A DNA stretch of 64,000 nucleotides. Source: an uncultured Clostridia bacterium (GTDB lineage Bacteria > Bacillota > Clostridia > Oscillospirales > Acutalibacteraceae). The notes beneath the pieces are model-generated. The model saw only the letters and a list, made by a program, of their open reading frames with translations, ran no database searches and was not told the DNA's origin. Both the position numbers and the translations under genes were made by a program. Below are positions 16,825 to 25,810 of this stretch, piece by piece (position 1 is the stretch's first letter; each line of letters starts with the position of its first letter). The stretch lies in NCBI GenBank assembly GCA_944384815.1, contig CALWUW010000015.1:25208-89207 (forward strand), given 5' to 3'.

Positions 16825-16863
16825 CAGGTGAGAGCCCTGTTGGCGGAAAGATGAAAAACCATA

Positions 16864-16895
16864 GTGTAACAGCGTAACGGCGTAACAATGTATAA
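16864..16895. repeat. Degenerate tandem array, 8-bp unit
   Basis: Four consecutive octamers: GTGTAACA, GCGTAACG, GCGTAACA, ATGTATAA. They lie between the stop of the URO-D-like gene and the terminator. Confidence 0.7.
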
Positions 16896-16925
16896 GAAAA
16901 GCCAGTGGTGAAAAGTAAATATCCG

Positions 16926-16967
16926 GGGCCGGTTCTTTTGTTTTTAACAGAAGAACCGGCCCTTTTT
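16926..16967 (+). terminator. Intrinsic terminator of the corrinoid operon
   Basis: A 12-bp perfect stem (16926-16937 with 16951-16962), a 13-base loop, and a run of five T. Confidence 0.85.
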
Positions 16968-17013
16968 CTGTATATGTAAGATTTGTAAAATACGGAAAAC
17001 ACAGAAAAAACAC

Positions 17014-17068
17014 TTTACACAGGTTTAACATTGGCCGGATTTTAGATTTAACACAAAAACCGTATACT
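17014..17068 (+). promoter_or_regulatory. Pho-box-like promoter of pstS
   Basis: TTTACA (17014), TTTAACA (17024) and TTTAACA (17047) are spaced by about 11 and 23 bases, that is one and two helical turns, matching the direct repeats bound by PhoB/PhoP-type regulators. TATACT (17063-17068) is a fair -10, and no standard -35 exists at the right distance. The cognate response regulator is encoded at 21437. Confidence 0.6.
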
Positions 17069-17113
17069 CACTACAGAACAAAAGAAAACGAGATGTAAAG
17101 GAGTTATCACATT

Positions 17114-17998
17114 ATGAAAAAAGTATTGGCTGTGCTTTTGGCTGGCTTGATGCTGTGCGGCGCAGTAGCCTGCAGCAACAACGGAGGAACCTCTTCCGCA
17201 GCGTCCGGCACCACTTCTTCCGGAAGCTCTTCTCAGGCAGAGGAATCCAAGAATGAAGAAATCAGCGGCATTGTAAAGACCGGCGGTTCCACTTCCGTAG
17301 AAAAGGTAATGAACGCTTTGATCTATCAGTTCCAGGGGAACAACCAGGGCGTAACCGTGAACTACGAAATGAACGGTTCCGGAGACGGAATCCAGGGCGT
17401 AATCGACGGCAAGTATGAGATCGGCCATTCCAGCCGTGATCTGAAGGACGAAGAGAAAGAGGCCGGCTTGGTAGGAACTCCCTACGCAGTGGACGGCATC
17501 GCAGTTGTTATCCATCCGGACAACACCGTAGAAAACCTGACTCAGGAGCAGATCCTGAAGATTTACACCGGCGAGATCACCAACTGGAGCGAAGTAGGCG
17601 GCGCCGATGCTCCCATTACGGTTATCACCCGTGAGCCCGGCTCCGGCACCCGCAGCGCTTTCACCGAGATCGTAGGCATTGAAGAGATCGTTTCCACCGC
17701 TTCCGAGTGCAAAGACACCGGCGCTGTTCAGACGGCGGTTTCCCAGAACGCCAACGCCATCGGCTATATGTCCTTCTCCGATCTGGACGAAGAAATGGTG
17801 AAGGCTGTGAAGTATGAAGGCGTAGCTATCAGCACTGAAGCTCTGAAAGACAGCAGCTACAAACTCCAGCGTTCCTTCCTGCTGGTAACCAAAGAGGACG
17901 CGGAACTCTCCGCTGCGGCTCAGGCGTTTATCGACTTCATCCTCAGCGACGAAGGTCAGCAGCTGGTTGCGGATAACGCCCTGGTAACCGTGAAATAA
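17114..17998 (+). CDS. pstS: Phosphate ABC transporter substrate-binding lipoprotein
   Basis: A 294-residue exported lipoprotein. Residues 1-19 are a signal peptide and C20 (AVAC) is the lipidated cysteine, followed by a Ser/Gly-rich linker (about 22-45). The mature domain has the PstS phosphate-binding segments GGSTSVEKVMNAL, NGSGDGIQGVIDGKYEIGHSSRDL and REPGSGTRSAF, whose Ser/Thr/Arg residues hold phosphate. It feeds the PstCAB transporter encoded next. A GGAG ribosome binding site precedes the ATG. The Pho-box-like sequence upstream indicates induction under phosphate limitation, and hairpins downstream may raise its expression over pstCAB. Confidence 0.96.
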   Translation: MKKVLAVLLAGLMLCGAVACSNNGGTSSAASGTTSSGSSSQAEESKNEEISGIVKTGGSTSVEKVMNALIYQFQGNNQGVTVNYEMNGSGDGIQGVIDGKYEIGHSSRDLKDEEKEAGLVGTPYAVDGIAVVIHPDNTVENLTQEQILKIYTGEITNWSEVGGADAPITVITREPGSGTRSAFTEIVGIEEIVSTASECKDTGAVQTAVSQNANAIGYMSFSDLDEEMVKAVKYEGVAISTEALKDSSYKLQRSFLLVTKEDAELSAAAQAFIDFILSDEGQQLVADNALVTVK

Positions 17999-18040
17999 GG
18001 ATCCTTTCTGAAACTTTCCCATGACATAAACGGAAACTCG

Positions 18041-18140
18041 GGCATGCAGCGCTTGTCCGGGTTTTCCGCATGCCGGGAACTTTTGCAGGAAACATAGGGC
18101 CGGGCTCTTCTGCGGCGTCTGCAAAGAGACAGAGTCCGGC
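18041..18140 (+). promoter_or_regulatory. Intercistronic hairpins between pstS and pstC
   Basis: Two stems without a T-run: GGCATGC (18041-18047) with GCATGCC (18068-18074), and a 10-bp stem 18099-18108 with 18131-18140. Such structures commonly protect the binding-protein message and lower downstream expression. Confidence 0.55.
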
Positions 18141-18161
18141 GATAGAAAGGTGGAAAACATA

Positions 18162-19079
18162 GTGCGGACAACGGGAAATTCCCAAACTTCCTCCGTGCAC
18201 GGAAAAGCCCATACCAAGGCCATGGCTGAACGAATCATGGGTATGATCTTTTTTGTCTGCGGATTGATCGCTGTGATCAGCGTAATTTTTATCTCCCTGT
18301 ATATGCTTTTATCCGGCGGCCCGGCGATTTTCAAAATCGGCCCGGCGGAGTTCCTTTTGGGAACCGATTGGGATCCTGAAAATGAAGTGTTTGGGATCCT
18401 TCCTATGATTCTGGCCTCTGTTGTGGCAACATTGGCGGCAGTGCTGATCGCGGTTCCCATCGGCGTGCTCACGGCTGTGTTCCTTTCCCATATTGCCCAG
18501 AAACGTCTGGCGGGAATCGTTCGTCCTATGGTGGACTTGCTTTCCGGAATCCCCTCGGTGGTGTACGGCCTTTTGGGAGCCATTTTGATCGTGCCCCTGA
18601 TTTTCCGGCTGCAGGAAAGCCTGTCCATGCCTACAGGAGGATGTCTGCTGTCCGCCATTATCGTGTTGGTGATCATGATCCTTCCCACCATTATCAGCGT
18701 CAGTGAAACCGCTTTGCGGGCAGTTCCCGCTTCTTATTACGAAGCGTCCATGGGATTGGGAGCTTCCAAGATCCAGAGCATTTTCCGGGCAGTGCTTCCG
18801 GCGGCCAGAAGCGGCATCGTAGCCGGAATGGTGCTGGGAACCGGGCGCGCCATCGGCGAGACCATGGCGGTGATGATGGTAGCAGGAAACGCGGTAATCA
18901 TGCCGGAACTTTTGAAACCGGTGCGGCTGCTTACAGTCAGCATTCCTTTTGAATGGGCCTATTCCAGCGGCATTCACAGAGAAGCTCTGTTTGGAGTAGG
19001 ATTGGTTCTGTTTGTGTTTATTATGATTATCAACTTTACCTTAAATGGGATCCTGAAAAAAGGAGGGAAAGCGGAATGA
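18162..19079 (+). CDS. pstC: Phosphate ABC transporter permease
   Basis: A 305-residue inner-membrane permease with about six transmembrane segments and the EAA-type loop ASYYEASMGLGASKIQSIFRAVLPAARSGI that contacts PstB. GTG at 18162 is chosen because GAAAGGTGG lies about eight bases upstream; a GTG four codons earlier lies directly against that site. PstC pairs with PstA to form the channel for phosphate. Its stop overlaps the pstA start (ATGA). Confidence 0.94.
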   Translation: MRTTGNSQTSSVHGKAHTKAMAERIMGMIFFVCGLIAVISVIFISLYMLLSGGPAIFKIGPAEFLLGTDWDPENEVFGILPMILASVVATLAAVLIAVPIGVLTAVFLSHIAQKRLAGIVRPMVDLLSGIPSVVYGLLGAILIVPLIFRLQESLSMPTGGCLLSAIIVLVIMILPTIISVSETALRAVPASYYEASMGLGASKIQSIFRAVLPAARSGIVAGMVLGTGRAIGETMAVMMVAGNAVIMPELLKPVRLLTVSIPFEWAYSSGIHREALFGVGLVLFVFIMIINFTLNGILKKGGKAE

Positions 19080-19972
19080 AGACAGCCAAAACAGAAGGTT
19101 CGTCCGGGTCTCTGATGAAAAAACGTCGTCGTCCCGGAGATATGATTTTGTATGCCTTGATTTACTTTTTCTCCGCGGCCATTCTTTGCATGGTTCTCTA
19201 CTTTGTGGGATACATTTTATGGGAAGGTCTGCCTATGCTGACGCCGCAATTTCTCACATCGGCGCCCAACCCCATTGAACATACGGAGGGAATTCTTCCT
19301 GCGTTGATCAATACTTCTTACATCATTCTTCTTTCTTTGCTGATCTCCGTGCCCATTGGCGTGGGAGGAGCGGTTTATCTCAATGAGTACGCGAAAAACA
19401 AGCGGCTGATCCGTGTGATCGAGTTTACAACGGAGACCCTGGCCGGAATTCCTTCCATTATTTTCGGTGTTTTCGGTTACGTGTTTTTCTGCACGGCGCT
19501 GAATCTGAAGGTTTCCCTGGTTTCCGGCGCATTGACCCTGACGCTGATGGTGCTTCCCACTATTATCCGAACCATGCAGGAAGCGCTGAAGGCGGTCCCC
19601 AAAAGTTACCGGGAAGGCGCCGCGGGCTTGGGCGCCGCTAAATGGTATACCATCCGCACTATTCTTCTTCCCGCATCCCTGCCCGGTTTGGTTACTTCCG
19701 TGATCCTGGCGGTGGGGCGTATTGTGGGAGAATCCGCTGCTTTGATCCTTGTGGCGGGAGGCGCCGCCATTTATATGCCCCGGGGAAATCTGTTTGAACA
19801 GCTGATGAGCTCCGGCGGCACTTTGTCTGTGGAACTTTACCGGTATTCCTACTCCCAGGGAAAAAACGACGTGGGATTTGGGATCGCCGCCGTATTGATG
19901 CTGATCGTTTTGCTGCTGAATTTAGTGACCCGCTATATCAGCCGCCGGCTGGAAAAAAAGTATCAGAAATAG
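19076..19972 (+). CDS. pstA: Phosphate ABC transporter permease
   Basis: A 298-residue permease partner of PstC, with about six transmembrane segments, [17 protein letters not shown] and the coupling loop [30 protein letters not shown]. The ATG at 19076 overlaps the pstC stop and has GGAGGGAAAG upstream; earlier in-frame starts lie inside pstC and are not credible. Ten bases separate it from pstB. Confidence 0.94.
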   Translation: MKTAKTEGSSGSLMKKRRRPGDMILYALIYFFSAAILCMVLYFVGYILWEGLPMLTPQFLTSAPNPIEHTEGILPALINTSYIILLSLLISVPIGVGGAVYLNEYAKNKRLIRVIEFTTETLAGIPSIIFGVFGYVFFCTALNLKVSLVSGALTLTLMVLPTIIRTMQEALKAVPKSYREGAAGLGAAKWYTIRTILLPASLPGLVTSVILAVGRIVGESAALILVAGGAAIYMPRGNLFEQLMSSGGTLSVELYRYSYSQGKNDVGFGIAAVLMLIVLLLNLVTRYISRRLEKKYQK

Positions 19973-19982
19973 GAGAGAGAAT

Positions 19983-20738
19983 ATGGAAAGTAAATTATAT
20001 TCCCGGGATCTGCATTTGTATTACGGGGACAATCACGCGCTGAAAGGAATCAGCCTGGACATAAAGGAAAATCAGATCACCGCCTTTATCGGACCCAGCG
20101 GATGCGGAAAATCCACCTTTTTAAAGACTCTGAACCGTATGAATGATCTGGTGCCCAATGTAAAAATTTCCGGCCAGGTGATTTTGGACGGTGAGGACAT
20201 TTACGCCAAGGAAGTGGACGTGACGCTTTTGCGGAAAAAGGTGGGCATGGTTTTCCAAAGCCCCAATCCCTTCCCTATGAGCATTTACGATAATATCGCT
20301 TACGGCCCCCGGCTTCACGGGATCCGCAAACGTGTGCAGCTGGATGAGATCGTGGAAAAAAGCCTGAAGGGAGCGGCCATCTGGGATGAAGTGAAAGATC
20401 GGCTGAAGAAGTCGGCTTTGGGGCTTTCCGGCGGCCAGCAGCAGCGGCTTTGCATCGCCCGGGCTTTGGCTGTGGAGCCGGAGATCCTTTTGATGGATGA
20501 ACCCACTTCTGCGCTGGATCCTATTTCCACCATGAAGATTGAGGAACTGATGGCGGAGCTGAAAGAAAAGTATACCGTGGCTATTGTGACCCACAATATG
20601 CAGCAGGCCGCCCGTATTTCCGATTATACCGCCTTTTTCCTGGTAGGAGAGATGGTGGAATTCGGCAAGACGGACCAGATGTTCTCCATGCCCAAGGATA
20701 AGCGCACGGAAGATTATATTACCGGGAGGTTCGGATAA
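19983..20738 (+). CDS. pstB: Phosphate ABC transporter ATP-binding protein
   Basis: A 251-residue ATPase. Walker A is GPSGCGKST (residues 37-45), the signature is LSGGQQQR, Walker B is [13 protein letters not shown], and the H-loop is VTHNM. The [16 protein letters not shown] segment is typical of PstB rather than other ABC ATPases. It powers PstCA in the cytoplasmic membrane. Its stop shares a base with the phoU start (TAATG). Confidence 0.97.
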   Translation: MESKLYSRDLHLYYGDNHALKGISLDIKENQITAFIGPSGCGKSTFLKTLNRMNDLVPNVKISGQVILDGEDIYAKEVDVTLLRKKVGMVFQSPNPFPMSIYDNIAYGPRLHGIRKRVQLDEIVEKSLKGAAIWDEVKDRLKKSALGLSGGQQQRLCIARALAVEPEILLMDEPTSALDPISTMKIEELMAELKEKYTVAIVTHNMQQAARISDYTAFFLVGEMVEFGKTDQMFSMPKDKRTEDYITGRFG

Positions 20739-21400
20739 TGAGAAATCGCTTTGATGAACAGCTGGAGCAGCTGCATGTGGAAATCATAAAAATGGGTGCT
20801 CTTTGCGAGACGGCCATCTCTGCGGCAGCCCAGTGCCTGCAAAAAGAGGAAAAGGAGCTTCAGCGCCAGGTGTTTTCCACTGACGCGGAGATCGACGAAA
20901 AGGAAAAGGAGATCGAATCCCTTTGCCTGCGGCTTTTGCTGCATCAGCAGCCGGTTGCCGGGGATCTGCGGCGCATTTCCGCCGCCATGAAAATGATCTC
21001 CGATATGGAGCGAATCGGCGATCAGGCGGCGGACATTGCGGAACTGGCGCCGTATATCGTGCAGAAAAATCTCAGCGGACGGGTGAAGATCGTGGACATG
21101 GCCCGGGCGGCTGTGGGAATGGTTACGGACAGCGTGGAAGCTTTCGTCCGTTCCGATCTGGCTCTGGCGGAAAAGGTGATCGAAGAGGATGACGCCGTGG
21201 ATGCCTTGTTTGACCAGATAAAGGAAGAGATCATAGAGCAGATCCGCCGGCAGGACGTGGACGCAAAGGTATCCATGGATCTTCTGATGGCGGCCAAGTA
21301 TCTGGAGCGGATCGGGGATCACGCAGTGAATGTGGCGGAATGGGTGCAGTATTCCATCACCGGCGTGCATAAAAGCAATGAACATCATCCGGATTTGTGA
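20738..21400 (+). CDS. phoU: Phosphate signalling regulator PhoU
   Basis: A 220-residue all-helical protein made of two PhoU repeats. RNRFDEQLEQLHVEIIKMGALCETAI opens it, DLRRISAAMKMISDMERIGDQAADIAE and LMAAKYLERIGDHAVNVAEWV are the two metal-binding E/D-x3-D motifs. PhoU links PstB activity to the histidine kinase and silences the Pho response when phosphate is plentiful. It is overlapped with pstB and followed by the two-component genes, so transport and signalling sit in one cluster. Confidence 0.96.
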   Translation: MRNRFDEQLEQLHVEIIKMGALCETAISAAAQCLQKEEKELQRQVFSTDAEIDEKEKEIESLCLRLLLHQQPVAGDLRRISAAMKMISDMERIGDQAADIAELAPYIVQKNLSGRVKIVDMARAAVGMVTDSVEAFVRSDLALAEKVIEEDDAVDALFDQIKEEIIEQIRRQDVDAKVSMDLLMAAKYLERIGDHAVNVAEWVQYSITGVHKSNEHHPDL

Positions 21401-21436
21401 TACAATACAGGAAAAGAAAAAAATGAGGTGAATGCC

Positions 21437-22129
21437 ATGGGGCGCCGAATCTACCTGGTGGAAGACGACGGAAGCATCCGGGAATTGGTGACATATACAT
21501 TAAACAGCCAGGGAATGGAAGCGGAAGGATTCGCCCAGCCTTCCGCCTTTTGGGAAGCAATGAAAAAAGAAAAACCCGCTCTGGTTCTTCTGGACATTAT
21601 GCTGCCGGAGGAAGATGGGCTGAGCATTTTAAAACGGCTTCGGTCGGATCCGGGAACCCAGAAACTTCCTGTGATCCTGCTGACGGCCAAAGGAAGCGAG
21701 TACGATACGGTTTTGGGTCTGGACAGCGGCGCGGACGATTATATTCCCAAGCCTTTCCGCATGATGGAGCTGCTTTCCCGAATCCGGGCGCTTTTGCGAC
21801 GGACGGAGGAATCTCCCTTGCTGGAATACCGCTTAGGGGATTTGTATGTCTGCCCGGCGCAGCATATCGTAAAAGTAAACGGAGAAACCGTTACGCTGAC
21901 TTTGAAGGAATTTGAGCTGCTTTGTCTCTTTTTATCGGATCCGGAAACGGTTTTTACCCGCTCTCAGCTTCTGGACCGCATTTGGGGCTATTCCTTCGGA
22001 GGAGAAAGCCGTACGGTGGATGTGCATATCCGTACACTGCGGCAAAAATTAGGTGCGGCCGGAGACGCCATTGAGACCGTGCGGGGCATTGGCTATAAAT
22101 TGAGAAGAACAGAGAGGGAAGGCGCATGA
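21437..22129 (+). CDS. phoB: PhoB/PhoP-type response regulator
   Basis: A 230-residue OmpR-family regulator. D53 (LVLLDIMLPEED) is the phosphoacceptor, with E9-D10-D11 and the Lys in IPKPF completing the receiver. Residues about 130-228 are a winged helix ending GGESRTVDVHIRTLRQKLG...VRGIGYKL. ATG 21437 is preferred over GTG 21428 because GAGGTG (21425-21430) is correctly spaced for it. It overlaps the kinase gene by four bases. It should bind the direct repeats upstream of pstS. Confidence 0.92.
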   Translation: MGRRIYLVEDDGSIRELVTYTLNSQGMEAEGFAQPSAFWEAMKKEKPALVLLDIMLPEEDGLSILKRLRSDPGTQKLPVILLTAKGSEYDTVLGLDSGADDYIPKPFRMMELLSRIRALLRRTEESPLLEYRLGDLYVCPAQHIVKVNGETVTLTLKEFELLCLFLSDPETVFTRSQLLDRIWGYSFGGESRTVDVHIRTLRQKLGAAGDAIETVRGIGYKLRRTEREGA

Positions 22130-23790
22130 CAAAACGGATTTTTTCCGCCATTGTAGGCGTGAGCGCGTTGGTGGTTGCGCTGGGCATGGCTCTGGTGGTG
22201 GGCGTGTTATACGGCCATTTCAGCGGTCAGCTGGAAAAGGAGCTGGAGAAAGAAGCCAGATACCTGGCTGTGGCCGTGGAAAACGGCGGAGCCGAAGTTT
22301 TGGAGGCTTTAACCGGGCAGCAGGAACGCATTACCCTGATCCAGGAAGATGGGACCGTGCTGTATGATAACCGGGCTTCTGTAGGTTCTATGGAAAATCA
22401 CAAGGACCGGAAGGAATTTCAGGATGCTTTAAAATACGGATCCGGAAAGGATTCCCGGCAGTCCGATACCTTGTCGGAGCAAACGGTTTATTATGCGCTG
22501 CGGCTGAAGGATAACACCGTTCTTCGGGTTTCCAGCACACAGTATAGCGTGCTCTCTATTTTGTACGGTTTGCTGCAGCCTATTGCCTGCGTGATTGTAG
22601 TGCTGTTGGTGGTGGCGGGGCTGGTGGCTTCCAAAGCCTCTAAAAAGATCGTGGAGCCTATCAACCGCATGGATTTGGATCATCCGGAAACCACGGAGGC
22701 ATATGATGAAGTGGCTCCCCTTCTCACCAAGATCCTTCATCAGAAACGCACCATCCGGGAGCAGCTTTTGGAAGCCAAAAGGCGGCAGGAACAGTTTGCT
22801 TTGATCACGGAAAATATGGAAGAAGGCCTTTTGGTAATCGACTCCAAAACGGAATTGCTTTCCTGCAATTCCAGCGCCCTGCGGCTTCTGGGGGGCAAGC
22901 GCTTGCCGGACCCCCAAAGTGTCCTGGCGCTGAATCGCAGCGAACCATTCCGAAAAGCGGTGGAAACTGTGCTTCAGGGCAATCACGAGATCCTTTCCAT
23001 TCCCCTGGGAGGAAAGGTTTGCCGGCTGATCGTTAATCCCGTCTTCCGGGAAAAGGAAGTTACGGGAGCTGTTCTTCTTCTTTTGGACATCACCGAGAAA
23101 ACCTGCCGGGAAGATCTGCGCAGGGAGTTTACGGCCAATGTTTCCCATGAGCTGAAAACGCCGCTGACTTCTATCTCCGGCTTTGCGGAGATCCTTCGTG
23201 ACGGTTTGGTGAAAACCCAGGATGTGGAGCGCATTGGAGACCGGATCTTTACGGAAGCGCAGCGTCTGATTACCCTAGTGAACGACGTGATCAAAATTTC
23301 CCAACTGGATGAAGGCTGCATTCCCTATGAAAAGGAAACGGTGAATTTGTACCGGATGGGCCAGGAAATTTTGGAACGCCTGCAAAGTGAAGCGGAAAAA
23401 GCGGATGTAACGCTGCATTTGGAAGGCGGCCAGGCGGAGCTGGTCAGCGTGCCCTCTATTTTGGAGGAGATTCTCTTTAATCTGTGCGATAATGCCGTCA
23501 AGTATAACCGGCCGGGCGGAAGCGTGACCCTGAGCGTAAAAGAAACGGAAAAAGGCACGGAAGTGTTGGTTACGGATACGGGGATCGGAATTCCGGCTTC
23601 CCAGCGGGACCGGATCTTTGAGCGGTTTTACCGGGTGGATAAAAGCCACTCCAAGGAGATCGGCGGTACAGGATTGGGACTGTCCATCGTTAAACATGGA
23701 GCGGCCTACCTGGGGGCGGAGATCTCTCTGGAAAGCGTGGAAGGCTCCGGCAGCACATTCCGGTTGTTCTGGCCGGATACGGCGGAATAA
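22126..23790 (+). CDS. phoR: Phosphate-responsive sensor histidine kinase
   Basis: A 554-residue membrane kinase. Transmembrane segments at about 8-28 and 155-180 enclose an extracytoplasmic sensor domain of about 125 residues. A PAS-like domain (about 230-320) follows, then the HisKA dimer domain with H341 in VSHELKTPLTS, then a HATPase domain with N-box NLCDNAVKYNRPGG and G-boxes DTGIGIP and GGTGLGLSIVKH. The order matches PhoR kinases controlled by PhoU/PstB. The gene closes the pst cluster at a strong terminator. Confidence 0.92.
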   Translation: MTKRIFSAIVGVSALVVALGMALVVGVLYGHFSGQLEKELEKEARYLAVAVENGGAEVLEALTGQQERITLIQEDGTVLYDNRASVGSMENHKDRKEFQDALKYGSGKDSRQSDTLSEQTVYYALRLKDNTVLRVSSTQYSVLSILYGLLQPIACVIVVLLVVAGLVASKASKKIVEPINRMDLDHPETTEAYDEVAPLLTKILHQKRTIREQLLEAKRRQEQFALITENMEEGLLVIDSKTELLSCNSSALRLLGGKRLPDPQSVLALNRSEPFRKAVETVLQGNHEILSIPLGGKVCRLIVNPVFREKEVTGAVLLLLDITEKTCREDLRREFTANVSHELKTPLTSISGFAEILRDGLVKTQDVERIGDRIFTEAQRLITLVNDVIKISQLDEGCIPYEKETVNLYRMGQEILERLQSEAEKADVTLHLEGGQAELVSVPSILEEILFNLCDNAVKYNRPGGSVTLSVKETEKGTEVLVTDTGIGIPASQRDRIFERFYRVDKSHSKEIGGTGLGLSIVKHGAAYLGAEISLESVEGSGSTFRLFWPDTAE

Positions 23791-23820
23791 AGAAGAAAGT
23801 AAAAGGCAAAACAAAGAGCA

Positions 23821-23872
23821 AGATCCCTCTCTATGGAAAGTGGGTTTCCTTAGAGAGGGATCTATTTTTTTT
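23821..23872 (+). terminator. Intrinsic terminator of the pst-pho cluster
   Basis: A 13-bp perfect stem (23821-23833 with 23851-23863), a 17-base loop, and eight T. Confidence 0.88.
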
Positions 23873-23879
23873 AGAAAAG

Positions 23880-24310
23880 TATCTGTGGAAAATCGGAAGG
23901 AAGCGTAGGAGAGCGTAGAAAGACAGCCTTTTAGGAAAGCTTTAGGAAAGCAGGAAATGGTAAAAGCTTGCGGGAAGAGGGGAGAGAGGGACTGCACAAC
24001 TGCGGAATTTTAAAGAGGTTCCTAATGAAAAGCACTGCCATGAATGATAAATGACAAGTGATACGTGACAAGTGATAAGCAGGAAGCAAAAAAGGCAAGC
24101 AGAAAATCAGTAAAGTGATAAGCAGAAAAGCGACAAAGCCGTAAAACAGTAAAACAGTAAGACAGTCAGCGGTAGCGGCAAATAAGCAGGCATCACCCCA
24201 GGCAAACCGTAAACCGCAAGCGGCACACATCTCAAATGGTAAGGCGGGCGCAAGCCGAATCAGGTTGAAAAAGAAGCACGCTTACCGCATACCTACACAC
24301 GGGGAACTAA
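23880..24310. repeat. Noncoding stretch rich in degenerate 8-bp repeats
   Basis: No convincing gene lies in this 430-bp gap. From about 24047 to 24182 the sequence reads as loosely repeated octamers; the clearest run is GTAAAACA, GTAAAACA, GTAAGACA, GTCAGCGG near 24140-24175. Further on, GGTAAG (24240-24245) can pair with CTTACC (24281-24286) around a GGC-GCAA-GCC hairpin, so part of the gap may be transcribed and folded. I see no promoter or match to a known RNA family. Confidence 0.55.
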
Positions 24311-24351
24311 GAAAAAACAGCCTGTATTCGCTATAAAGCGGATACAGGCTG
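24311..24351 (-). terminator. Intrinsic terminator of the CPA2 antiporter gene
   Basis: Read on the minus strand, a 14-bp stem (24351-24338 with 24331-24318, one G-T pair) with a 6-base loop is followed by six T and C. Confidence 0.8.
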
Positions 24352-24421
24352 AACGTTTAGGAAAAATGGCGCTCTCTCATCGAAGAACGTCAGAAGATAC
24401 AGAAAAGAAAACCTAACAGAT

Positions 24422-25651
24422 TTACGCTTGAGCACTTTCCGGCGTCAGGACCTCAGGGGCTTTCGTGTCCGGCGTATCGCTGGGCGTTTCGCCCCGATAG
24501 AGGATCTTCAGCAGAATAGGCGTGGCAATGGAGGAAACCATGATCAGCAGGATCACAGAGGTAAAGTACACCGGATCCATCATTCCCACAGCCAAACCTT
24601 TCTGAGAAACGATCAAAGCCACTTCGCCTCGGGTCATCATTCCTATGCCGACCTTCAGGGAATCCTTATTGCTGAACCGGCAGAGTTTCGCCACCAGTCC
24701 GCAGCCAATGATCTTGCCCACCAGGGCCACCAGAATAAAGCAAAGAGAAAACAGCAGGATCTCCGGCGTCAGGCCGTCAATGGTGGTTTTCAGACCAATG
24801 CTGGCAAAAAACACTGGGCCGAACAGCATGTAAGAGCTGACATCCATCTTTCTGGCAATGTATTTGGAATCCTGCACGCTGCACAGGATAATACCGGCCA
24901 GATAAGCACCGGTGATATCGGCAATGCCGAAAAATTTCTCCGCCATATAGGAGAGCAGGAAGCAAAGAGCCAGCCCATAGATGGGGGTACGGCGATGATG
25001 AGGATACCGGTTGCTCATAAATTTGAAGAAGAAGTAGAATACAATGCCCAGTACCGCGCTAATCACAAAGAACAGAAGGGTGTTGACGATTACCATTCCA
25101 GGCTGAGAATCGGGGTTCTTAAAGCCGATTACAAAGGTCAGCACGATAATGCCGATAACATCGTCTATAATGGCCGCGCTGACAATGGTGGTTCCCACTT
25201 TTCCTTTCAGATGCCCCAATTCCCGAAGGGATTGTACCGTGATGCTTACGGAGGTAGCGGTCATAATGGTGCCGATAAAGACAGCGCGGTAAAATCCGTC
25301 CGTTCCCACGGCATCCCAGCCGTAAAAGCAGCCGTAAAGCACAGATCCCATAACCAGAGGGAGAAACACACCGGCACAGGCAACCAAAAACGCGATGGGT
25401 CCCGTTTTCAGAAGATCCCGAATGTCCGTTTCCAAACCGGCCAGGAACATTAGGAGCACCACGCCGATCTCCGCCATGCGGGTCAAAAAGTCATTTTGTG
25501 CCACCAAGCCCAAGACGCTGGGGCCGATGATCAAGCCGGCAATGATCTCTCCTACCACTTGGGGAGCGTGAAGTTTTCCTGCCAGCAGGCCAAAGCATTT
25601 GGCGGCAACGATAATGATCGCCAAATCCTTGAAAATTTCAATTGTTTCCAT
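24422..25651 (-). CDS. CPA2-family Na+(K+)/H+ antiporter
   Basis: A 409-residue membrane protein with about 12-13 hydrophobic segments and the features of Kef/NapA-type cation:proton antiporters: GEIIAGLIIGPSVLG, LLMFLAGLETD, TATSVSITVQSLRELG and the ion-binding pair AAIIDDVIG (tandem Asp). The TrkA-N/RCK domain of KefB is absent and the protein ends in a short acidic/Pro-rich tail, so it is closer to the plain NapA/GerN type. Function: exchange of Na+ or K+ for H+. It is divergent from a Crp/Fnr regulator; the shared gap contains a perfect palindrome. Confidence 0.88.
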   Translation of the reverse strand: METIEIFKDLAIIIVAAKCFGLLAGKLHAPQVVGEIIAGLIIGPSVLGLVAQNDFLTRMAEIGVVLLMFLAGLETDIRDLLKTGPIAFLVACAGVFLPLVMGSVLYGCFYGWDAVGTDGFYRAVFIGTIMTATSVSITVQSLRELGHLKGKVGTTIVSAAIIDDVIGIIVLTFVIGFKNPDSQPGMVIVNTLLFFVISAVLGIVFYFFFKFMSNRYPHHRRTPIYGLALCFLLSYMAEKFFGIADITGAYLAGIILCSVQDSKYIARKMDVSSYMLFGPVFFASIGLKTTIDGLTPEILLFSLCFILVALVGKIIGCGLVAKLCRFSNKDSLKVGIGMMTRGEVALIVSQKGLAVGMMDPVYFTSVILLIMVSSIATPILLKILYRGETPSDTPDTKAPEVLTPESAQA

Positions 25652-25722
25652 AATCGTAATCCCTGCCTCTGTCTACATCATTTATTTCTAGGCTAGTGTA
25701 TCACCCGGCGGCCATAAAAAAA

Positions 25723-25757
25723 GTTGCCATGGCAACAATCGTGTGCTATGCTATAAT
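25723..25757 (+). promoter_or_regulatory. Palindrome (possible operator) and -10 element before the Crp/Fnr gene
   Basis: A perfect 14-bp palindrome GTTGCCATGGCAAC (25723-25736) lies 15 bases before TATAAT (25752-25757). It sits between the divergent antiporter and Crp/Fnr genes, so it may be the binding site of that regulator. Confidence 0.5.
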
Positions 25758-25810
25758 AAATATTTGTAAAAGGATCCTTTGAATTTTTAGATATTTTGCG
25801 GAGGCAGTAT

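Noticed and set aside
17048-18691. A long minus-strand open frame across pstS and pstC
   Set aside because: Antisense to two certain genes; its translation is low-complexity and matches nothing I know.
24428-25453. A 341-codon plus-strand open frame across the CPA2 antiporter
   Set aside because: Antisense to a membrane protein gene; the predicted product is rich in His/Gln/Arg as expected for the reverse complement of hydrophobic codons.
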